DNA of 64,000 nt, from contig JAIQFZ010000004.1 in assembly GCA_020073015.1 (NCBI GenBank), positions 79,928-143,927 of the forward strand, written 5' to 3'. Source of the DNA: Terriglobia bacterium (GTDB lineage Bacteria; Acidobacteriota; Terriglobia; Terriglobales; Acidobacteriaceae). A program made the position numbers and the translations under genes. Position 1 is the first letter of the stretch; the number at the start of each line of letters is the position of its first letter. Below are positions 54,978-63,315 of the stretch, piece by piece. The notes beneath the pieces are model-generated. The model was not told the origin of the DNA. It saw only the letters and a program-made list of their open reading frames with translations, and did not search any database.

Positions 54978-56279
54978 CTAAGTCGCCGGATCAGAATTCC
55001 GCCGAATCGCCAATCCCCACAAAGCTGCCGGAATCAGCATCAGCATGCCGGAGACGCTGGCCACGTGGCGGGCGGCGAAGCCCCAATCGACGAAGCGTCC
55101 CGCAAGATAAGCTCCCGCGGCAATCGTAAACATACAGAGACCGAGGTCGGCGGAGAAGACGCGTCCGCGGAACTTGTCGTCGCTTTGCAGTTGTAGCAGC
55201 GTCGTCGAAAATACCCAGACGATCGAACCGCCGAAGTGCGCCAGCATCACGCACAGGCAGGCTTGCCAGAGATGTCCGGAAACTCCGAGCAGGGCATAAC
55301 CGGCGGCTGTGCCGAGATATCCCCAAAAGATCGCGATTTCCAGTTTGGGGATCCAGTGTCCTGCCCAGGGTGCGGTGAGCAGCGGACCGAGCAGTGCGCC
55401 CAGTCCGCGCGCACCAAGCAGCAAACTCATCCCGAGAAACGCTCCCCGGGCGGGATCGAGGCCGTGCCAGCGCACGGCAAATTCGTTTTGCCCCATGACG
55501 GTAAACAAAACCCAGCCCGGACCGATGATCAGGTTGCCGAATTTTACAAACACGGTCGAGCGCAGTCGGACATGGGACCGAACATAGCGAATCCCCGCCA
55601 GGATCGGCGAGAAGTCCACTAGTTCGCGCATCCGCCAGGGGCGACCTCCCTCGGTGTGGGGCTCGGCGAAGCGCATGCTGAAGATGATGGCAGCCGAGAC
55701 GAGAAATGAGAACGCGTTGAGCACGAAGACCGCGTCACGTCCGAGCAGCGCGGCCACCACACCGCCGGTGGTTGCCCCTAGCATCAGGTTCACCGACCAC
55801 GTAGCGGAGGACAGGGTATTGGCCAGCACAACATCTTCGCGCGCGACGATGTTAGGGATCACCGAACTGCGCGCCGGCTCAAAGAACGCTGCCAGGAGCG
55901 TTTCCGCCACCAGCAACGGATAAACCAGCCACACCAGTTCTTTGGAGCGCACCAAGAGCATGCAGAGCACGATCAGCACGCGCCCGATGTCGGCGGCAAT
56001 CATGACGTGCTTGCGGCGGAGACGGTCGTTCACGACCCCGGCGGTGGGGCCAATGAAGGTTTGCGGCAGGACCTGAAGAACCAGCGCCAGCGCCACCGAG
56101 CCGGCGCGTCCCGTCAGTTGGAGAAGCAGGTTGTAGATAGCAAGGGTGTAGAACCAGTCGCCGATTTCGCTCACCACCTGGGCGCTCCACAGGCGTCGGA
56201 AATTCCGATTCCCGCTCAGCAGACGCGCGTACGAGGCTAACGAGACGGGGCTAACTTCCAGCTCAGGAGCAGGTTCCAT
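54978..56279 (-). CDS. MFS transporter (MFS_3, enterobactin-exporter-like)
   Basis: 433 aa from the ATG at 56279, ~12 membrane spans. N-terminal N-F-R-R-L-W-S-A-Q-V-V-S-E-I-G-D-W-F-Y is a signature of the EntS/MFS_3 exporters. The conserved D-R-x-R-R-K-H loop is between TM2 and TM3. Likely exports a small hydrophobic compound; substrate unknown. A frame extension to 56405 is not used because it lacks conserved sequence. Confidence 0.85.
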   Translation of the reverse strand: MEPAPELEVSPVSLASYARLLSGNRNFRRLWSAQVVSEIGDWFYTLAIYNLLLQLTGRAGSVALALVLQVLPQTFIGPTAGVVNDRLRRKHVMIAADIGRVLIVLCMLLVRSKELVWLVYPLLVAETLLAAFFEPARSSVIPNIVAREDVVLANTLSSATWSVNLMLGATTGGVVAALLGRDAVFVLNAFSFLVSAAIIFSMRFAEPHTEGGRPWRMRELVDFSPILAGIRYVRSHVRLRSTVFVKFGNLIIGPGWVLFTVMGQNEFAVRWHGLDPARGAFLGMSLLLGARGLGALLGPLLTAPWAGHWIPKLEIAIFWGYLGTAAGYALLGVSGHLWQACLCVMLAHFGGSIVWVFSTTLLQLQSDDKFRGRVFSADLGLCMFTIAAGAYLAGRFVDWGFAARHVASVSGMLMLIPAALWGLAIRRNSDPAT

Positions 56280-56494
56280 GGTGGCTTGTGGATTGATCCA
56301 CGGAGTTAGACAGGATACCGGATCGTCACCAACGAAGCATCGTGAGAAACGAAATCCTACAGCAGTGAGAATGGTGCGCAAAACACTGCACACAGGCTTT
56401 GGCATGGGATCGGGGAGCTGTCATTTTCAGGCCAGCAGAACCGCAAACTCCCGCAGAAAACACTTCTTTGAACAGTTTGTGAAAAGCGTTCCGT

Positions 56495-56510
56495 TGGAAT
56501 CTGGCGTGCC
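56495..56510 (+). promoter_or_regulatory. weak sigma-54-type promoter before the mini PEP-CTERM gene
   Basis: TGGAAT...GTGCC keeps the invariant GG (56496-56497) and GC (56508-56509) with ten bases between. Other positions deviate. Transcription would begin near 56521, just before the ribosome site. It gains weight from the better match upstream of the next PEP-CTERM gene. Confidence 0.35.
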
Positions 56511-56537
56511 TTGTATACCGGTTGGAGGGATTCTAGC

Positions 56538-56708
56538 GTGCGTGCTTTGGGAACTGTTGTTCTGATACTTCTGGTGATTTCTGTGAATGCTTCTGCGACT
56601 CCTGTTGCCCTTCACTCCATGGTGCTTCCGGAGCCAGGACTCCTGGTTTTGCTTGGCAGCGGCCTGGTCGGCCTGGCAAATCTGGTTCGCCGGCATCTTG
56701 GCCAATAG
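56538..56708 (+). CDS. miniature PEP-CTERM protein, 56 aa
   Basis: GTG start at 56538 with GGAGG 10 bp upstream. The product is only a signal peptide (hydrophobic core, then N-A-S-A-T), about ten residues, and a complete PEP-CTERM anchor: L-P-E-P-G-L-L-V-L-L-G-S-G-L-V-G-L-A then R-R. After signal peptidase and exosortase cleavage, only a short peptide would remain. It may be a true small peptide or a deletion remnant of a larger PEP-CTERM gene. Confidence 0.6.
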   Translation: MRALGTVVLILLVISVNASATPVALHSMVLPEPGLLVLLGSGLVGLANLVRRHLGQ

Positions 56709-56899
56709 GCTAAGTTCGAGCCTGCGGCCCCTTGCGCCCGGTTCAGGGTGGGCGCCGAACAACGAGACCAGCCCCTAATGCTTTTCTTGTTTGTGCAAGA
56801 TAATGCGCTCCGGGCAGCCCTCTTATACTACATGTTCAATTGTTACCTCTAAATACTATAAAACTAAGACGGTTATCGATTTCAATCGAAAAACTAACT

Positions 56900-56915
56900 T
56901 GGCACTCCAGTTGCT
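56900..56915 (+). promoter_or_regulatory. sigma-54 (RpoN) promoter of the PEP-CTERM gene
   Basis: TGGCAC-N5-TTGCT fits the RpoN consensus TGGCACRNNNNTTGCW except for one base, with GG (56901-56902) and GC (56913-56914) exactly ten bases apart. Expected start of transcription ~56926, ~40 nt before the GTG. AAAACTAA repeats at 56860-56867 and 56890-56897 could be activator sites. Sigma-54 control with PrsK/PrsR is established for PEP-CTERM/exosortase systems. Confidence 0.7.
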
Positions 56916-56964
56916 TTCTTCCTCGGTGGTCGTGCCGACATCGATTCCACTCGGGGATAAGACT

Positions 56965-57567
56965 GTGACTCGTTTTCACCTATTTTTCTTGACTCTTCTG
57001 CTGGCCATCGCGGTTCCTTTTGCAGCGGCCGACACGATCCAACTAACCAAGAACAATCTCGGCATCAGCGGGAGCATCGGGAGCGTAACCCTGACGCAGC
57101 AGGCCGGGGGCGTGATGGTCACGCTCAGCGCCAATTCGGGCTACACCTTTAAACTGCAGGGCGGCGACATCCTGTTCAACACCAACGCTAGTCTTACTGC
57201 CGGCAACATCTCGCAAGTAATGATCAATGGCGTCTCCTACGGCGGACATTTCGGGTTCGGCTCGCCCGCGACCCGTGCGGGATATACCTTCGCTTATGAC
57301 TTCAGCAACCTGAACCCCCACGGGATCACCAGCGCCAAAACAATCTCGTTCTTTATTTCGGGCGTGACCGTCCAGCAGTTAGAGCAAATGTCGAATGGCA
57401 ACCCCATGTGGGGTGTTCACTTCTGCGTGGGTGACGGGTCTAAGTGCGGTCCGAATACCGGATTTGCCAGGGGCAGTTTGGCGGTACCGGAACCGGGCAC
57501 GCTGTCATTGCTCGGAACGGGAATCGTCGGCCTGGCTGGCCTTTTCCGGCGTCGGTTCCTCTCGTAA
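56965..57567 (+). CDS. PEP-CTERM sorting-domain protein
   Basis: 200 aa from the GTG at 56965, which gives a clean signal peptide (F-H-L-F-F-L-T-L-L-L-A-I-A-V-P-F-A-A-A). The middle is a beta-sandwich-like, Gly/Asn/Ser-rich exported domain with two cysteines near C-V-G-D-G-S-K-C. The end is V-P-E-P-G-T-L-S-L-L-G-T-G-I-V-G-L-A-G-L-F-R-R-R, the exosortase sorting signal. No exosortase is in the window, so sorting must be provided elsewhere. Function unknown; perhaps exopolysaccharide or cell-surface related. Confidence 0.88.
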   Translation: MTRFHLFFLTLLLAIAVPFAAADTIQLTKNNLGISGSIGSVTLTQQAGGVMVTLSANSGYTFKLQGGDILFNTNASLTAGNISQVMINGVSYGGHFGFGSPATRAGYTFAYDFSNLNPHGITSAKTISFFISGVTVQQLEQMSNGNPMWGVHFCVGDGSKCGPNTGFARGSLAVPEPGTLSLLGTGIVGLAGLFRRRFLS

Positions 57568-57593
57568 ATCCCCGAGCTTGACGCGAATCTTCA

Positions 57594-57618
57594 AATCCCC
57601 GGGCGCAACCCGGGGATT
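57594..57618 (+). terminator. Rho-independent terminator after the PEP-CTERM gene
   Basis: AATCCCCGGG and CCCGGGGATT form a perfect 10-bp stem with a CGCAA loop, followed by a T-rich stretch, 26 bp after the stop. Confidence 0.8.
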
Positions 57619-57676
57619 CTTATTTCCTTGGAGATCGAGCAGGCGCGGTTCCTATGAGGTCACTGAGTACGTGCTG

Positions 57677-58747
57677 CTAGGAGCCGTTCCGCCCATCTGT
57701 TTTCCCGCCGCCGCCCAGCGTCTGCTTAAGGTGGGCGGCGATTTGTTTGCCGTGGAACCGGCCATTTTCAATGAAGATCTCGTTCGTCTTCGAGCCGGCC
57801 ACGATCACCCCGGCCACGTACACTCCCGGAACGTTCGACTCGAGAGTCTCCGGATCACAAACCGGACGGTGCTGCTCCGGGGACAGTTCAATGCCCACGC
57901 TCCGCAGAAAATCGTAGTCGGGATGGTATCCCGTCATGGCAAACACGAAATCATTCTTCAGTCGAAGCGAACCGTTGGGGGTCAGCAGCACGACATGATC
58001 CGAGCCGATTTCCTGTACCGTACTGTTGAAGTAGGCGGCGATTTCGCCCGCCTTGATGCGGTTCTCGATGTCCGGGCGCACCCAGTACTTCACATGGTGG
58101 TGCATCTGGGCTCCGCGATAGACCAGCGTCACGCGGGCGCCATGCCGCCACAAATCCAGCGCCGCCTCGGCCGCTGAATTCTTGCCTCCGATCACCACCA
58201 CGTCGGTGTCCTGATAAGGGTGAGCCTCGCGATAATAGTGAAAGACTTTGCCCGAGTCTTCGCCCGGGATCCCGAGGTGGTTCGCGAGATCGTAATATCC
58301 GGTGGCTACCACAATCTTGCGGGCGCGGTAGTCGTGGATCGCGCCATGGCGGTCAGTTGCGGTCACCCGGAAATCGCCGTCTTCGCCCGTGATGGTCTTG
58401 ACCCACTGGTACTGGCAGACATGCAACTGATAATGCTCGGCCACCCGGCGATAGTATTCGAGCGCCTCCACCCGGGTCGGTTTAGGGAGCGAAGTTGTGA
58501 ATGGTATGTCGCCAATCTCCAGCAACTCCGGCGTGGTGAAGAAAACCATGTTCGTCGGATAGTGGAAGACGGAATTTACCAGGCAGCCCTTATCAATGAT
58601 GATCGACTTGAAGCCCGCCTTTTGTGCTTCGATGGCGCACGCCAGACCGGTAGGGCCGGCGCCGACCACCAGCAGGTCGCTCCACGAGTCCGGCCGGGCG
58701 TGGGCCTGGGTTCGCGGCAGAGCTTCCGGAATCTGGTCTACAGGCAA
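57677..58747 (-). CDS. ypdA: YpdA-family FAD/NAD(P)H-dependent disulfide reductase (bacillithiol disulfide reductase-like)
   Basis: 356 aa, TTG start. Two Rossmann motifs: V-V-G-A-G-P-T-G-L-A for FAD near residue 27 and V-V-I-G-G-K-N-S-A-A for NADPH near 186. The C-x-x-C of thioredoxin reductases is missing, as in YpdA. YpdA (Bdr) keeps bacillithiol reduced, which suggests bacillithiol use in this organism. No bsh genes are near. Confidence 0.85.
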   Translation of the reverse strand: MPVDQIPEALPRTQAHARPDSWSDLLVVGAGPTGLACAIEAQKAGFKSIIIDKGCLVNSVFHYPTNMVFFTTPELLEIGDIPFTTSLPKPTRVEALEYYRRVAEHYQLHVCQYQWVKTITGEDGDFRVTATDRHGAIHDYRARKIVVATGYYDLANHLGIPGEDSGKVFHYYREAHPYQDTDVVVIGGKNSAAEAALDLWRHGARVTLVYRGAQMHHHVKYWVRPDIENRIKAGEIAAYFNSTVQEIGSDHVVLLTPNGSLRLKNDFVFAMTGYHPDYDFLRSVGIELSPEQHRPVCDPETLESNVPGVYVAGVIVAGSKTNEIFIENGRFHGKQIAAHLKQTLGGGGKTDGRNGS

Positions 58748-58849
58748 GAGGATCAGGGCCCTTGTCGGAGGTTATGAAAACAAATGATTCTAGCACCTGC
58801 GGCTGGACCTCGCCGTTCGCGGTGAACGGCCGTTTCCATCCATCCCACC

Positions 58850-59512
58850 CTACTTTTTCACACAAACCGACACCCCGTCGCGGATGGGCAGAATCGTCGT
58901 AAACAACTCCTTCGCCTCACAGATCAGTTTGTTGAAATCCAGAATCGCCTTGGTTTCCGCGTCCGGGTTCGGCTGCGTGAGTTTTCCGCTCCACAGAACG
59001 TTATCGGTGATGAACAATCCGCCGCTCTTCAGACGCGGAAGGGCCAGACGGAGGACCCGCGGGTAGTCGGTTTTGTCCACGTCGTTGAAGATGATGTCGT
59101 AGGGCTCCTTTTCCTCGGAGAGCAGTTCGAGGGCGTCGCCCACCCGCACCGTGATGCGCTGGCTGACTCCAGCCAGTTCGAAGTAGCGCCGAGCTTTTTC
59201 GGCGTTCTTTCGATCCCCATCGGTATAAACGACGCGTCCGCCGTCACCCACCGCCCGCGCCCACCAGATCGTGGAATAGCCAATCGCCGATCCCATCTCA
59301 AACACTTTCTTCGCGCCGCTGATGGTCGCGAGTTGGTAGAGTACGCGTGCAACGGCCGGGCCCACGATCGGCACATCATTCTTCGCCGCGTCCGCTTCCA
59401 TCTCGGCGAGAACTTCGTCACGCGGTGGCAGCATGGCGTACAGATAGTCTTCGACTTCTGGAAAGGTAATTCCACCCATGCGCCAGGAGGCGTTTGCGTT
59501 CTGGTCAGCCAT
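58850..59512 (-). CDS. SAM-dependent O-methyltransferase (methyltransferase 3 / CCoAOMT-like)
   Basis: 220 aa. SAM-binding E-M-G-S-A-I-G-Y-S-T, acidic end of beta-2 in V-Y-T-D-G-D and metal-site D-V-D-K-T-D-Y are present. Members methylate catechols and related phenolics. GAAAGGAGA precedes the ATG. Confidence 0.87.
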   Translation of the reverse strand: MADQNANASWRMGGITFPEVEDYLYAMLPPRDEVLAEMEADAAKNDVPIVGPAVARVLYQLATISGAKKVFEMGSAIGYSTIWWARAVGDGGRVVYTDGDRKNAEKARRYFELAGVSQRITVRVGDALELLSEEKEPYDIIFNDVDKTDYPRVLRLALPRLKSGGLFITDNVLWSGKLTQPNPDAETKAILDFNKLICEAKELFTTILPIRDGVSVCVKK

Positions 59513-59528
59513 ATTCTCCTTTCATCTT

Positions 59529-59624
59529 GTAGCGCCGGCACCTTGCCGGCTGTCGCGAGGGCATCTTGCCCTCGCCCGCGGGGGCGGGACGCCCCCACGA
59601 CAGCCGCTGGGGCGGCGGCGCTAC
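59529..59624. repeat. branched multi-hairpin repeat (cloverleaf-like)
   Basis: Outer stem GTAGCGCCG/CGGCGCTAC (59529-59537 with 59616-59624); a hairpin GCCGGCA/TGCCGGC; a second stem GCTGTCG/CGACAGC enclosing GCGAGGGCA/TGCCCTCGC and GGGGGCG/CGCCCCC, each with a three-base loop. All arms pair perfectly. Partial relatives: 30682-30700 and 26015-26036. Confidence 0.75.
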
Positions 59625-59651
59625 GTCTTGTGAATCCGAGGTGAAATGAAT

Positions 59652-60353
59652 CTACGATATCGTCTGCCCGGGCTTTAGTTCGACGACCTTCACTTTCGGC
59701 ACCAGCGCCTGGAGTTCGCTGGGCTTCCCTGTCAGCAGCGGGAAAGTTCCGAAGTGCATGGGAATGACCGTCTCCGGCTGCAGCAGTGTGCAGGCGTAGG
59801 CCGCCTCGCGCGGCGACATGGTGAAACGGTCTCCGATGGGCAGCATGCAGATCTTGGGTGCGTAAAGGTCCCGAATGATCGCCATGTCGCCGAACACGTT
59901 CGTGTCGCCGGCGTGGTAGAGTTTCACGCCGTTCGAGAACTCGAGCACGTAGCCGCAGGCTTCACCGCCGTACACAATCTGGTCGCCGTCCTGAATGCCA
60001 CAGGAGTGTACCGCGTGCACCATGGTAATTTTGACGTCCGCAACCGTCTGCGTGCCGCCTTTATTCATGGGAGCAGTCTGCTTCACGCCTTTCTTCTCGA
60101 GCCACAAACAGAGTTCGTAGATTCCCACCGCCACGGAATCATGTTTCTTTGCTACGTCCACCGCGTCGGCAATGTGGTCGAAATGTCCGTGTGTACAGAT
60201 GAGCACGTCGGCGCGCTGAACATTCTTTTCGCTTTCCGGACACATGGGATTGCCCGCAATCCAGGGATCCACGTAGAGCCTCTTCCCTTCCGGGGTTTCA
60301 ATGCGGAAAGCAGAGTGGCCAAGCCACGTAACTTTGATGCCTTTGAGATTCAT
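59652..60353 (-). CDS. UPF0173 metal-dependent hydrolase (metallo-beta-lactamase fold)
   Basis: 233 aa. MBL zinc motif T-H-G-H-F-D-H near residue 55, additional ligands in H-A-G-D-T-N and M-P-M/I-H-F-G-T-F-P. Related to YtkL/UlaG-type hydrolases. Substrate unknown. Confidence 0.88.
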   Translation of the reverse strand: MNLKGIKVTWLGHSAFRIETPEGKRLYVDPWIAGNPMCPESEKNVQRADVLICTHGHFDHIADAVDVAKKHDSVAVGIYELCLWLEKKGVKQTAPMNKGGTQTVADVKITMVHAVHSCGIQDGDQIVYGGEACGYVLEFSNGVKLYHAGDTNVFGDMAIIRDLYAPKICMLPIGDRFTMSPREAAYACTLLQPETVIPMHFGTFPLLTGKPSELQALVPKVKVVELKPGQTIS

Positions 60354-60422
60354 AAGTCTGTTCTCAGATAGGAGCGCTGGGACCTACTAGCTTCGAACCA
60401 GTAGCGCGGGACAGTTGTCGAT

Positions 60423-60773
60423 CTACTGACTCTTCATCCATCCGTTGTACCCGCCCGCCAGTGAGATCACGTTGCGGAAGCCCATTTTGGCGAGCATCCA
60501 GCCCGCGAGCAGCGATCGAACGCCGCCTGCGCAATAGAGCACCAGCTTCTTGTCCTTGTCCGTTGTAACGCCGTCGATCTTGACTTCTACCAGGCCGCGA
60601 GGAATAGGGATTGCGTTGGCGATCGTGCCGCGCGACACTTCTTCCGGTTCCCGCACATCGATCAGAATAAACTCATCCCCCGACTGCTGCATGTGCTTGA
60701 GGTCCGCAGGTCCAATCTCCCGGACGTCCTTCTTGGCCTCGTTCAGCAACTGGGCTAGTTCCGGCATGGGCAT
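60423..60773 (-). CDS. rhodanese-like sulfurtransferase, single domain
   Basis: 116 aa from the ATG at 60773 (AAGGAGG upstream). L-I-D-V-R-E-P-E-E and active-site C-A-G-G-V-R-S. An extended frame to 60854 has no support. The cysteine could carry persulfide in sulfur transfer. Confidence 0.88.
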   Translation of the reverse strand: MPMPELAQLLNEAKKDVREIGPADLKHMQQSGDEFILIDVREPEEVSRGTIANAIPIPRGLVEVKIDGVTTDKDKKLVLYCAGGVRSLLAGWMLAKMGFRNVISLAGGYNGWMKSQ

Positions 60774-60899
60774 GGATCGTTCCTCCTTGCGAACTAGCAT
60801 TCTAGTGGCGCGGAGGAACGCGTGCAACGAGCGCCGGAAGCAAGGCCGCCACATAGGCCTTTCCGGTTCCGCCTAATCTCGTGTATAAGATTGTCCTCA

Positions 60900-61457
60900 A
60901 TGCCCGACCTCAAAGTGCTGCTTTCACGCGACCAGATTGCCAAGCGGGTCGCCGAAATGGGAGAAGAAATTGCCCGCGACTATCGCGGACAGTCCATCAT
61001 CTTCGTCGGCGTCCTCAAAGGCGCTGCCGTTTTTCTCAGCGATCTTGCCCGCCATGTTCCGCTCGATGCGACCTTCGACTTCATCGGGGTCTCAAGCTAC
61101 GGAAACCGCCCCACCCCCAAAGAAGACCCCGCCGGCCACGCTGCCTGGGATTCGCTGGGCGAAGTGCGTGTCACCAAAGACATGGATAATTCCCTCACCG
61201 ACCGCCACGTCATTCTCGTCGAAGACATCCTCGACACCGGGCTCACGCTGAACTACATCACGAAGCTGGTGGAGGCGCATCAACCCAAATCGCTATGCAT
61301 CGCTGCTTTGCTCGACAAGCCTTCCCGACGCAAGCAACCGATCAAGGCCAAATACATCGGCTTCACCATTCCCGATGTTTACGTCGTCGGCTACGGTCTG
61401 GACTATGCGGAGCGTTATCGCAATCTTCCGGACATTTGTGTGATCGAGAATCCCTGA
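60900..61457 (+). CDS. hpt: hypoxanthine phosphoribosyltransferase
   Basis: 185 aa. Salvages hypoxanthine/guanine to IMP/GMP using PRPP. The PRPP loop V-E-D-I-L-D-T-G-L-T and the flexible-loop S-S-Y-G-N are present, as is K-A-K-Y-I-G-F with the D-V-Y-V-V-G-Y-G-L-D segment. ATG 60900 gives the usual length. Confidence 0.93.
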   Translation: MPDLKVLLSRDQIAKRVAEMGEEIARDYRGQSIIFVGVLKGAAVFLSDLARHVPLDATFDFIGVSSYGNRPTPKEDPAGHAAWDSLGEVRVTKDMDNSLTDRHVILVEDILDTGLTLNYITKLVEAHQPKSLCIAALLDKPSRRKQPIKAKYIGFTIPDVYVVGYGLDYAERYRNLPDICVIENP

Positions 61458-61539
61458 AACGCTCGCTCGGAATGAATGCACCACTTTTGTCATGAGCCCG
61501 GTCCGTCCATGGGCGGCGCAGTCGCGTTTGGCTGCTATC

Positions 61540-63315
61540 ATGAACACGGTGAAACCGGCCCCCCCACAAACCGCGCGCCCTTCCGAGGTGGAGCCTCTCC
61601 TCCTCGAAGTAGCCGACGTGGTCAATACCACGCTCGATCTGGAAACCACGCTGCGCCGCGTGGCCGAGGTGGTCCGGAAAGTCATTGACTACGAAATCTT
61701 TGCCATTCTTCTTCTGAACGAGCAGCGGCAGGAACTCTACGTACGGTTCCAAGTGGGATATCCGCCGGAAGTTGCCGATCGCATGCGCGTCAAAGTAGGC
61801 CAAGGCGTGACCGGGCGCGCCGCCCAGCTCCGCCAGGCGGTTCTGGTCGGAGACACAAGCACATTGGACTTCTACATCCCCGCCGTTCCCAACGTGCATT
61901 CGGAATTGGCGATTCCCCTGATCGTCAAAAACCGGGTCATCGGCGTGATCGATATTGAAGCGCGGGAAAAGGAGTATTTCACCGAAGAGCACAAGCGGCT
62001 GCTGACGCTGATCGCGTCTCGCATGGCGGTCGGTATCGAGAATGCGCGCCTGCATACCCGCACCACCCGGCAGGCCCGTGCCTTGCTGCTTCTGAACGAG
62101 ATTGCGCAGGAACTGACCTCCATCCTGAACCTCGACGAACTGCTCAAGCGCATTGCCGAACTGCTCAACCGCCTGATCGATTACCAGATGTTCAGCATCC
62201 TACTGGTCGATGCGAGCGGAGAAAAACTGCAGCACCGGTTCTCGCAGCGCTTTCAGGAGAGGCTGCACCTCAAGCACGATATCCCGCTCGGCCGCGGGGT
62301 GGTGGGCTACGCGGCACAGGCGAAAGAAGCCATCCTGGTGCCGGACGTGAGCAAAAGTTCGCGCTACATTTCGGTCAACCCGGAGACGAAGTCGGAACTG
62401 GCCGTGCCCCTGATCTACAAAGAGAAAGTCATCGGAGTCCTCGATCTCGAACACACGCGGCGCGGATACTTCACCGAAGACCACAAGCGGACGCTGACCA
62501 CGCTGGCCGCCCAGATCGCGATCGCCATTGAAAATGCGCGCCTGTACGAAGAGATCGCCAAGCAAGAGCAGCGTCTGGAGCGCGACCTGGCGCTGGCGCG
62601 GGAACTGCAATTCCGTTTGCTGCCGCATTCGCGCCCGAAGATGAACAATCTCGACGTCGCAGCCAAGTTCGTCCCGGCGCGTGCCATTGGCGGCGATCTC
62701 TACGACTTCGTACCCTACTCGCTCTCCCGGCTTGGCATCGCGATTGGAGACGTCAGCGGCAAAGGCGCTCCGGCGGCGATTTATGCGGCGCTGGTCAGCG
62801 GCATCCTGCGTTCCCATGCGCCCATCGAACCCGGCCCGGCGGAGATGCTCTCCGCCGTCAACCTGTCGCTGGCCGAGCGCAGAATTGACGGTCAGTTTGT
62901 GTCGATCATCTACGCCGTGTGGGACGATGAGCGGCGCACCTTGCTGGTCGCCAATTCCGGGCTGCCCCGGCCCATCTATTGTCACGACGGGAAGATTGAA
63001 GTCATCGAGGCTACCGGGTTGCCTCTGGGGCTGTTCGATGAAGCCGAATACGATGAGTTCACTTTCCGCGCGAAGCCCGGTGACCTGTTTGTGTTCTTCA
63101 GCGATGGCATCCTCGACGCACGCAACCGGCATGGTGAGTTGTTTGGCCGCGAGCGGGCCGAGAAGATCGTGGCGGGGTGCACGACGCAATCGCCCGACTG
63201 TGTGGTCAACAACCTTTTCAAAGCGGTGACCGAGCATGCCGCGGGCGTCGAAACATTCGATGACCAGACCGTGGTGGCCATCAAGGTCAAGGGCGGCGCG
63301 GGCAAACGCAAGTGA
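61540..63315 (+). CDS. GAF-GAF-SpoIIE (PP2C-type) serine phosphatase
   Basis: 591 aa. Two GAF sensor domains (about 15-165 and 185-345) share I-L-L-x-x-x, G-V-I-D-I-E / G-V-L-D-L-E and A-I-E-N-A-R-L motifs. A short coiled coil (Q-E-Q-R-L-E-R-D-L-A-L-A-R-E-L-Q) leads to the SpoIIE/RsbU phosphatase with G-G-D-L-Y-D-F, I-G-D-V-S-G-K-G and F-S-D-G-I metal-binding Asp residues. Such proteins dephosphorylate anti-sigma antagonists. No partner (RsbV/W) is next to it. Its stop overlaps the lysA GTG. Confidence 0.9.
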   Translation: MNTVKPAPPQTARPSEVEPLLLEVADVVNTTLDLETTLRRVAEVVRKVIDYEIFAILLLNEQRQELYVRFQVGYPPEVADRMRVKVGQGVTGRAAQLRQAVLVGDTSTLDFYIPAVPNVHSELAIPLIVKNRVIGVIDIEAREKEYFTEEHKRLLTLIASRMAVGIENARLHTRTTRQARALLLLNEIAQELTSILNLDELLKRIAELLNRLIDYQMFSILLVDASGEKLQHRFSQRFQERLHLKHDIPLGRGVVGYAAQAKEAILVPDVSKSSRYISVNPETKSELAVPLIYKEKVIGVLDLEHTRRGYFTEDHKRTLTTLAAQIAIAIENARLYEEIAKQEQRLERDLALARELQFRLLPHSRPKMNNLDVAAKFVPARAIGGDLYDFVPYSLSRLGIAIGDVSGKGAPAAIYAALVSGILRSHAPIEPGPAEMLSAVNLSLAERRIDGQFVSIIYAVWDDERRTLLVANSGLPRPIYCHDGKIEVIEATGLPLGLFDEAEYDEFTFRAKPGDLFVFFSDGILDARNRHGELFGRERAEKIVAGCTTQSPDCVVNNLFKAVTEHAAGVETFDDQTVVAIKVKGGAGKRK

